A stretch of 64,000 bases of DNA from Streptacidiphilus rugosus AM-16 (lineage in GTDB: Bacteria > Actinomycetota > Actinomycetes > Streptomycetales > Streptomycetaceae), in NCBI RefSeq assembly GCF_000744655.1, contig NZ_JQMJ01000004.1:3968001-4032000 (forward strand), in the 5' to 3' direction. Positions 58,870 to 64,000 of this stretch are shown in pieces. The notes beneath the pieces were generated by a model. It saw nothing but the letters and a program-made list of their open reading frames with translations. It was not told the origin of the DNA and ran no database searches. Each line of letters begins with the position of its first letter. Position 1 is the first letter of the stretch. The translations under genes were made by a program, and so were the position numbers.

Positions 58870-60549
58870 ATGACCTTCACCGAGCACCTCGCCCGCGGCC
58901 GCGATCTGGCCCGCACCGCCGGCGACCACGCCGCCGACATGTTCGGCCCCCTGATCACCATCGGCCGCGGCCTTCGGGCCCACGCGGCATGGACCAAGAA
59001 CTGGTGGGCCAACACCCCCAAGGATCGGCGCGGCCCGGCGCTCTTCCTTGTCGTGGCGGTCGTCGCGGCCGTCGCCCTGCTTCCCTACGGCCCGCTGCTG
59101 GCCCTGCTCACCCTCATGGGCAGCGCCGCCTGGGCGGGCCGGGTCCGGGTGGCGCCGCCCCCGCCCGCGCCGGACACCAGCAACCTCAAACTCGCCGCCA
59201 TCTACACCGCGCTGACGCCCTACCTGGTCCACGAGTCGGATCCGACCCCGCTCTACGCGCACGGCGGCGACTTCAAGGACGCGTTCAGCAGCTGGGAGTT
59301 CGACGAGGAGGGCCGGCTGACCTCGCTGGACCTGCGGTACCCGGCCTACTTCACCGACACCGAGCCCCAGTCCCGGGCCCGGATCGAGCAGGTGATCCAC
59401 GGCAAGGTGGGCCGCAGCCGCGAGTACCGCTTCACCTGGGACGAGGAGGTCAACCGCCTCCAGGTATCGGCACTCCCCCCGCTGCCCGGCGACATCGCCG
59501 CCCAGACCTTCGTCACCGCCGCGGGCGAACTGGTGCTCGGCTTCACCGACACCACGAGCACCAACCGCATGATCCCGGTCCGTCAGGAAGGCGGCCAGGC
59601 GCACCAGCCGCCGGTGCTGTGGCGCACCGGCCCGCGCTCGGCCGAGCCGCACCTGCTCGCCCTCGGCGCGCACGGCTACGGCACCTCGACACTGCTGCGC
59701 TCGCTCGCCCTCCAGGCCCTGCAGCACGGCGACATCGTCGTCGTCGACGGCGCCGGCACCGGCGAACACGCCTGCCTGGTCGGCCGTCCCGGCGTGCACA
59801 CGGTGGAGACCAGCCTGCACGGCGCGCTGGCCGCGCTGGAGTGGGCGGCGACCGAGACGCAGCGACGGCTCGACGCGCACAACCACGCCAAGCGCACCGG
59901 CGGCATGCCGCCCGCCGACACGCTCCGGCCGCTCTGGCTGCTGCTGGACCACCCCTCCGAGCTGAGCGAGCTCGCCCACGCGGAGGGTCGCCCCGACCCG
60001 CAGGAACTGCTGGAGACCCCGCTGCGGCACGGCCGGACGGCCCATGTGACGGTCGTGGTGGTGGACCGGCTCGACGCGCTCGAGCGGATCCGGCCCAGCC
60101 TGCGCAACGGCTGCCGGGCCAGGGTGGTGCTCGGGCCGCTGGGCCCCGAACTGGCCCTGGACGCACTGGGCGCGCCGCTGGACATCACCCCCTCCAGCCA
60201 CACCCCTCCCGGCCGCGGCTACGCCCGCCTGGGCAACGCCGCCCCGGTCCGGCTCCAGGTCCCGGCCACGCCGGACCCGCTGGACGAGGACGCCCCCACC
60301 GACCAGCGTGACGCGGTCATCGCCCTGCTCCCCCACGCGGACACCCGAACCGAGAGCACGGCGGACCTGACGCTGAGCAAGGACGTACCGCTGAGCAAGG
60401 ACCTGTCGGCCGTGGGCGCCGCAGCGACCGTCCCGCCGCCGCTGGACCTGCCGCCCGTCGACCTGGCCGCGATGGACCTGGCCTCCCTGGAACTGCCGCC
60501 GGCCCCGCCGGTCCCCCCGATGCCCACCGAGGCGCCGCGCTTCCTCTGA
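58870..60549 (+). CDS. FtsK/SpoIIIE-like protein with degenerate nucleotide site (SffA-like)
   Basis: A 559-residue protein with two N-terminal spans (residues ~52-68 and 70-88). A soluble region follows, in which LLALGAHGYGTSTLLRSLALQALQHGDIVVVDG occupies the FtsK Walker A position. The invariant Lys is absent (GYGTST instead of GxGKS/T), and the Walker B equivalent LWLLLDHPSEL lacks the acidic pair. The last ~80 residues are Pro/Leu/Asp repeats. ATP hydrolysis is therefore doubtful; a scaffold role at the septum is more plausible. It forms an operon with the SmeA-like gene and ends at a strong terminator. Confidence 0.75.
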   Translation: MTFTEHLARGRDLARTAGDHAADMFGPLITIGRGLRAHAAWTKNWWANTPKDRRGPALFLVVAVVAAVALLPYGPLLALLTLMGSAAWAGRVRVAPPPPAPDTSNLKLAAIYTALTPYLVHESDPTPLYAHGGDFKDAFSSWEFDEEGRLTSLDLRYPAYFTDTEPQSRARIEQVIHGKVGRSREYRFTWDEEVNRLQVSALPPLPGDIAAQTFVTAAGELVLGFTDTTSTNRMIPVRQEGGQAHQPPVLWRTGPRSAEPHLLALGAHGYGTSTLLRSLALQALQHGDIVVVDGAGTGEHACLVGRPGVHTVETSLHGALAALEWAATETQRRLDAHNHAKRTGGMPPADTLRPLWLLLDHPSELSELAHAEGRPDPQELLETPLRHGRTAHVTVVVVDRLDALERIRPSLRNGCRARVVLGPLGPELALDALGAPLDITPSSHTPPGRGYARLGNAAPVRLQVPATPDPLDEDAPTDQRDAVIALLPHADTRTESTADLTLSKDVPLSKDLSAVGAAATVPPPLDLPPVDLAAMDLASLELPPAPPVPPMPTEAPRFL

Positions 60550-60580
60550 ACGCGGCGAGAGCCCCCGACGGACCGTCATC

Positions 60581-60609
60581 AAGCCCCCGACCATCGTGGT
60601 CGGGGGCTT
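60581..60609 (+). terminator. strong intrinsic terminator
   Basis: AAGCCCCCGACCA (60581-60593) and TGGTCGGGGGCTT (60597-60609) pair over 13 bp with a TCG loop, followed by T. It lies 32 nt past the FtsK-like stop and isolates the permease gene. Confidence 0.92.
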
Positions 60610-60658
60610 TGACTCGTCCCGGACCGCATACCCCCTTGACGCCGCCACCCGAACAGGT

Positions 60659-60699
60659 GCTCAATGGTGCGCCAATGGACTGCCTTCATACCATTGAGC
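60659..60699. promoter_or_regulatory. 10-bp inverted repeat GCTCAATGGT...ACCATTGAGC
   Basis: Perfect arms at 60659-60668 and 60690-60699 have a 21-bp spacer that holds a third partial copy (CCAATGG, 60672-60678). TTGACG at about 60637 suggests a promoter whose -10 region falls in the left arm, 30 nt before the permease start at its right end. Candidate operator for an unlinked regulator. Confidence 0.7.
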
Positions 60700-60728
60700 G
60701 GTCCGCACCCCAGAGACCAGAGGTGCGC

Positions 60729-62270
60729 ATGTCGTCCCCCGAGTCATCCGCGCTCGCCCCCGAGGCCGTCCAGACGGACGAGCAACGCCTCCACGAGCTC
60801 GGCTACGCACAGGAACTGGCCCGCAGCATGTCGGGCTTCTCCAACTTCGCCGTCTCCTTCACCATCATCTCGATCCTCTCCGGCTGCCTCACCCTCTACG
60901 GGACCGGCATGAACACCGGCGGGCCCGTCGTCATCGTCTGGGGCTGGCCCTTCGTCGGCCTGATGACGCTCCTGGTCGGCCTGGCCATGGCCGAGGTCTG
61001 CTCCAGCTACCCGACCGCGGGCGGTCTCTACTACTGGGCCGCCAAGCTGTCGCCGCGCAACGGCGCGGCATGGTCCTGGTTCACCGGCTGGTTCAACTTC
61101 CTGGGCCAGGTCGCGGTGACCGCCGGCATCGACTTCGGCGCCGCGCAGTTCATCAACGCCCTGATGGACCTCCAGGGTTGGTACAAGGCCACGCCCGGCC
61201 ACACGATCATCATCTTCGGCCTGGTGCTGCTGGTCCACGGCGCGCTGAACACCTTCGGCGTCAAGATCGTGGCGCTGCTCAGCAACGTCAGCGTCTGGTG
61301 GCACATCCTGGGCGTGCTGGTGATCGTCGGCGCGCTGGCGATCACGCCGAAGCACCACCAGTCCGCGAGCTTCGTCTTCACCCACTTCGTCAACAACACC
61401 GGCTGGAGCAGCGCCCTCTACGTGGCCGCGATCGGCCTGCTGATGGCGCAGTACACCTTCACCGGCTACGACGCCTCCGCCCACATGACCGAGGAGACCC
61501 GCGACGCGGCCCGCTCGGGTCCGCGCGGGATCGTGATGTCGATCCTGGTCTCGCTGGTCGCCGGCTGGGTGCTGCTGATCGGCATCACCTTCGCCATCCA
61601 GAACTACGCCGCCGAGACCGGCAGCGCGACCGGCGTGCCGCCCGCGCAGATCTTCCTGGACGCGGCCGGCGCCACCGGCGGCAAGCTGCTGCTGCTCGTG
61701 GCGATCGGCGCCCAGCTCTTCTGCGGGATGAGCTCGGTGACCGCCAACTCCCGCATGATCTACGCCTTCTCGCGGGACGGAGCGCTGCCGGGCTCCGCGG
61801 TCTGGCACCGGATCAACCCGCGCACCAGGACGCCCACCAACGGCGTCTGGCTCGCGGTGGCCGGCGCGTTCCTGCTCGGGCTGCCGTACCTGTGGAACCT
61901 GACCGCCTACCAGGCGGTCACCTCGATCTCCGTGATCGGGCTCTACATCGCCTACGTCATCCCGACGTTCCTGCGGCTGCGGCTCGGCGCGGACTTCCGG
62001 CCGGGCCCCTGGCAGCTCGGCCGGTGGAGCCGTCCGATCGGGATCGCGGCGGTGATCTGGGTCGCGATCATCACGGTGCTCTTCATGCTGCCGACGCTGA
62101 ACCCGGTCACCTGGACGTCGTTCAACTACGCGCCGATCGCCGTGCTGGTGGTCCTCGGCTTCGCGGGCGGCTGGTGGCTGCTGTCGGCCCGCAACTGGTT
62201 CACCGGCCCGCGCGTGCAGGGCACCCCGGAGGAGCTGGCCGCCGTGGAGCGGGACCTCAGCGGCGGGTGA
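60729..62270 (+). CDS. APC-family amino-acid/GABA-type permease
   Basis: A 513-residue, twelve-span transporter from ATG 60729 (AGAGG upstream). An acidic, helical N-terminus precedes LARSMSGFSNFAVSFTIISILSGCLTLYGTGMNTGGPVVIVWGWP, and SSYPTAGGLYYWAAKLSPRNGAAWSWFTGWFNFLGQ marks the amino acid/choline (BAT1/GABA) subgroup. FTGYDASAHMTEETRDAARSGPRGI is the conserved TM6 to loop region. It imports an amino acid, GABA or choline-like compound with H+ or Na+. An inverted repeat in its promoter suggests conditional expression. Confidence 0.93.
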   Translation: MSSPESSALAPEAVQTDEQRLHELGYAQELARSMSGFSNFAVSFTIISILSGCLTLYGTGMNTGGPVVIVWGWPFVGLMTLLVGLAMAEVCSSYPTAGGLYYWAAKLSPRNGAAWSWFTGWFNFLGQVAVTAGIDFGAAQFINALMDLQGWYKATPGHTIIIFGLVLLVHGALNTFGVKIVALLSNVSVWWHILGVLVIVGALAITPKHHQSASFVFTHFVNNTGWSSALYVAAIGLLMAQYTFTGYDASAHMTEETRDAARSGPRGIVMSILVSLVAGWVLLIGITFAIQNYAAETGSATGVPPAQIFLDAAGATGGKLLLLVAIGAQLFCGMSSVTANSRMIYAFSRDGALPGSAVWHRINPRTRTPTNGVWLAVAGAFLLGLPYLWNLTAYQAVTSISVIGLYIAYVIPTFLRLRLGADFRPGPWQLGRWSRPIGIAAVIWVAIITVLFMLPTLNPVTWTSFNYAPIAVLVVLGFAGGWWLLSARNWFTGPRVQGTPEELAAVERDLSGG

Positions 62271-62343
62271 CGGCGGCGGCCGGAGCGGGTAGTAACCAGC
62301 GGACCCCGCCCGCTCCGGCACCGGCCGCGCCAGGAAGGACCGC

Positions 62344-62550
62344 ATGAGCAGCGACGCACCCGACTCGGATCTCCCGCTCGGCCTGTCGCCCCCGGCCCGC
62401 CGCGCCCTCGACGCGGCGGGCTACCGCTGTCTCGCCGACCTGGACGGCGCCGCCGAGGCGGCGCTGCGGCAGCTCCCCGGCGTCGGCCCGAAGGCCGTCC
62501 GGCTGCTGAAGCTGGCCCTGGCCGGCCGCGGCATGCGCCTGACCGGCTGA
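62344..62550 (+). CDS. small helix-hairpin-helix protein
   Basis: A 68-residue protein from ATG 62344 (AGGAAGGACCGC upstream). LSPPARRALDAAGYRCLADLDGAAEAALRQLPGVGPKAVRLLKLALAGRG contains one helix-hairpin-helix with the LPGVGPKAVRLL hairpin that contacts the DNA backbone. It is similar to the isolated HhH proteins with an RNA-polymerase-alpha-like C-terminal fold found in actinobacteria. A small DNA-binding or structural role is likely. Confidence 0.82.
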   Translation: MSSDAPDSDLPLGLSPPARRALDAAGYRCLADLDGAAEAALRQLPGVGPKAVRLLKLALAGRGMRLTG

Positions 62551-62626
62551 CCGTGCGACACGACGGCGGTCGCGGCGGGCCGCCGCGCGAGCGCCGAGGA
62601 GCCCCCGAGCGGGCATACTGCTGCCC

Positions 62627-63427
62627 GTGATCACGCTTCCCACCAGCCACCCCTACCTGGACCATCCCGGCCCGCTCGGCTTCGCCCATCGCGGCGGCAC
62701 GCTCGGCGGCCCGGAGAACTCCATGCCCGCGTTCGAGCGGGCAGTCAGGCTCGGCTACCGCTATCTGGAGACCGACGTCCACGCCACCGCCGACGGCGTG
62801 CTGGTCGCCTTCCACGACGAGCGGCTGGAGCGCGTGACCGACGGCTCTGGCGCGATCTCCGCACTGCCCTGGCGCACCGTCTCGGCCGCCAGGATCGCCG
62901 GGCGCGAGGCGATACCGACGCTGGAGGAGCTGCTGGACGCCTTCCCCGAGGCGCGCTTCAACATCGACGTGAAGGCCGTCGGCGCGGTCCGCCCGCTGGT
63001 CGACGCGGTGCGGCGCACCAACGCCTGGGACCGGGTCTGCGCCGGCTCCTTCTCCGACTCCCGCCTGGCCGCCGTCCGGGCGGCGGCGGGGCCGCGGCTG
63101 GCGACGGCGGCCGGACCGCGCGCGGTCGCCGCGCTCAAGCTGCGGGCGCTGACCGGTGGCCGCGCGCCGCTGGCCCGCTCGGTGCGCCGTCGGTCGGTCT
63201 GCGTCCAGGTGCCGGAGTTCCTGCCGGGCGAGGCCGAGCGCGGCGTGCGGCTGGTCGACCGGGCCTTCCTGGACACCGCCCACGCGCTCGGCGTCCAGGT
63301 GCACGTCTGGACCGTCAACGAAGCGGAACGCATTCGTGCTCTTCTGGACCTCGGTGTTGATGGCATCATGACGGATCGCATCGACGTCCTGCGCGATGTC
63401 CTGATCGAGCGCGGAGCCTGGATTTGA
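62627..63427 (+). CDS. glycerophosphodiester phosphodiesterase
   Basis: A 266-residue TIM-barrel enzyme from GTG 62627 that hydrolyses glycerophosphodiesters to sn-glycerol-3-phosphate and an alcohol. LGFAHRGGTLGGPENSMPAFERAVRLGYRYLETDVHATADGVLVAFHDERLERVTDGSG contains the catalytic His pair (HRG, FHDE) and metal ligands (ENS, ETD). FNIDVKAVGAV and HVWTVNEAERIRALLDLGVDGIMTDRIDVL complete the family pattern. Its stop overlaps the next gene start by four bases, suggesting an operon. Confidence 0.95.
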   Translation: MITLPTSHPYLDHPGPLGFAHRGGTLGGPENSMPAFERAVRLGYRYLETDVHATADGVLVAFHDERLERVTDGSGAISALPWRTVSAARIAGREAIPTLEELLDAFPEARFNIDVKAVGAVRPLVDAVRRTNAWDRVCAGSFSDSRLAAVRAAAGPRLATAAGPRAVAALKLRALTGGRAPLARSVRRRSVCVQVPEFLPGEAERGVRLVDRAFLDTAHALGVQVHVWTVNEAERIRALLDLGVDGIMTDRIDVLRDVLIERGAWI

Positions 63428-64000
63428 TCACTTCTGCCCCGGCCGCCACCGAGCGCCCCGACCTCAAGCGGGCCCAGCTCGGCTGGTACCTGAACGACTG
63501 GGCCAACGCGGCCTTCGCGGCCACCGTGCTCACGGTCTTCCTGGGCCCGTACCTCACCGACATCGCCAAGAAGGCGGCGGACGCCCACGGCGACGTGCAC
63601 CCGCTCGGCATCCCGGTGCGGGCCGGCTCCTTCTTCCCCTACACGGTCTCGGCCTCCGTGCTGCTCTCCGTGGTGATCATGCTGCTGGCCGGCGCGGCGG
63701 CGGACCGCACCGGACGCCACCGCACCCTGCTGGGCGTCTTCGCCTACGTGGGCGCGGGGGCGACGCTCGGCATGTTCTTCCTCGGCGGCCACCATTACCT
63801 GCTCGGCGGCGCCCTGCTGGTGGTGGCCAACATCTGCTACGCGGTCTCGGCCGCCCTGGCCAACTCCTTCCTGCCGGGGCTCGCCGCGCCCGACGACCGC
63901 GACGCGGTCTCCTCCAAGGGCTGGGCCTTCGGCTACGCGGGCGGCGGCCTGCTGCTGATCGTCAACCTCGCCCTCTACTCCGGCCACAGCGCCCTCGGCC
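63424..64000 (+). CDS. UMF1-type MFS transporter (partial, 3' end beyond the window)
   Basis: TTG 63424 overlaps the GDPD stop (TTGA) and opens a frame to the end of the window (192 codons). RAQLGWYLNDWANAAFAATVLTVFLGPYLTDIAKKAAD is characteristic of UMF1-family MFS proteins (yeast Atg22-like and bacterial YxiO). Further spans follow: VLLSVVIMLLAGAAADRTGR (MFS loop 2-3 motif), a TM pair, and SSKGWAFGYAGGGLLLIVNL. Coupling to GDPD suggests import of glycerophosphodiesters or their products. No better start codon is visible. Confidence 0.88.
   Translation, partial: MITSAPAATERPDLKRAQLGWYLNDWANAAFAATVLTVFLGPYLTDIAKKAADAHGDVHPLGIPVRAGSFFPYTVSASVLLSVVIMLLAGAAADRTGRHRTLLGVFAYVGAGATLGMFFLGGHHYLLGGALLVVANICYAVSAALANSFLPGLAAPDDRDAVSSKGWAFGYAGGGLLLIVNLALYSGHSALG

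Overview
The window is high-GC throughout (low 70s % by eye) with almost strictly G/C third codon positions. GTG and TTG starts are common and the families are typical of mycelial actinobacteria: an XRE-MurA fusion, SCO4226-type nickel-binding protein, TerD, class E sortase, MocR regulators, a c-di-AMP riboswitch on an NlpC/P60 gene, and a small-membrane-protein/FtsK-like pair. It is most likely a Streptomycetaceae chromosome (Streptomyces, Kitasatospora or Streptacidiphilus; I cannot tell which). I see no rRNA, tRNA, CRISPR array, intact insertion sequence or prophage.

Layout. 1-9 kb: the end of an acyl-CoA dehydrogenase-like gene, potassium transporter kup, an ArsI/CadI dioxygenase facing only the first ~30 codons of an arsR (rest lost), a lower-GC orphan gene, a class II amidotransferase, and a MOSC/flavin reductase/ferredoxin fusion. 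9-22 kb: acyl-CoA dehydrogenase with divergent TetR and a downstream Zn-ribbon/OB gene that share one operator, a CPA2 antiporter, a MocR/LysE divergent pair, a MarR-ABC exporter operon, a degenerate kinase-like protein, the XRE-MurA fusion and a ROK protein. 22-35 kb: short UvrA-like ABC protein, several VOC proteins, three TetR regulators each with visible paired operators, TerD, two lipoproteins, a bacterial eRF1-like protein and a beta-carbonic anhydrase. 35-43 kb is the cell-surface block: nitronate monooxygenase, a frameshifted GH18 protein, PP2C-like phosphatase, sortase / 39-residue LPKTG micropeptide / processive glycosyltransferase operon, and NlpC/P60 peptidase under a ydaO-type riboswitch. 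43-52 kb: SDR/ArsR/SRPBCC, an attenuated IlvM-like ACT protein with a 15-residue leader peptide, a large secreted ricin-domain protein opposite a LacI regulator, a mechanosensitive channel, PRC-barrel and hemerythrin proteins. 52-64 kb: a ClpX-zinc-finger/helix-turn-helix protein behind paired palindromes, housekeeping enzymes, a SmeA/SffA-like pair, an amino-acid permease, GDPD and the start of an MFS transporter.

The strongest candidate for a new system is the minus-strand operon 41240-39182. A processive family 2 glycosyltransferase is followed 32 nt later by a 39-codon gene that is essentially a free-standing cell-wall sorting signal (LPKTG, one membrane span, basic tail), then 20 nt later by a class E sortase. 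This suggests a surface polymer whose anchor is a minimal sortase substrate. Other unusual points are the transcription-attenuation leader, the XRE-MurA autoregulatory fusion with a perfect palindrome at its promoter, and the many clean operator pairs that let regulators be matched to targets by eye.
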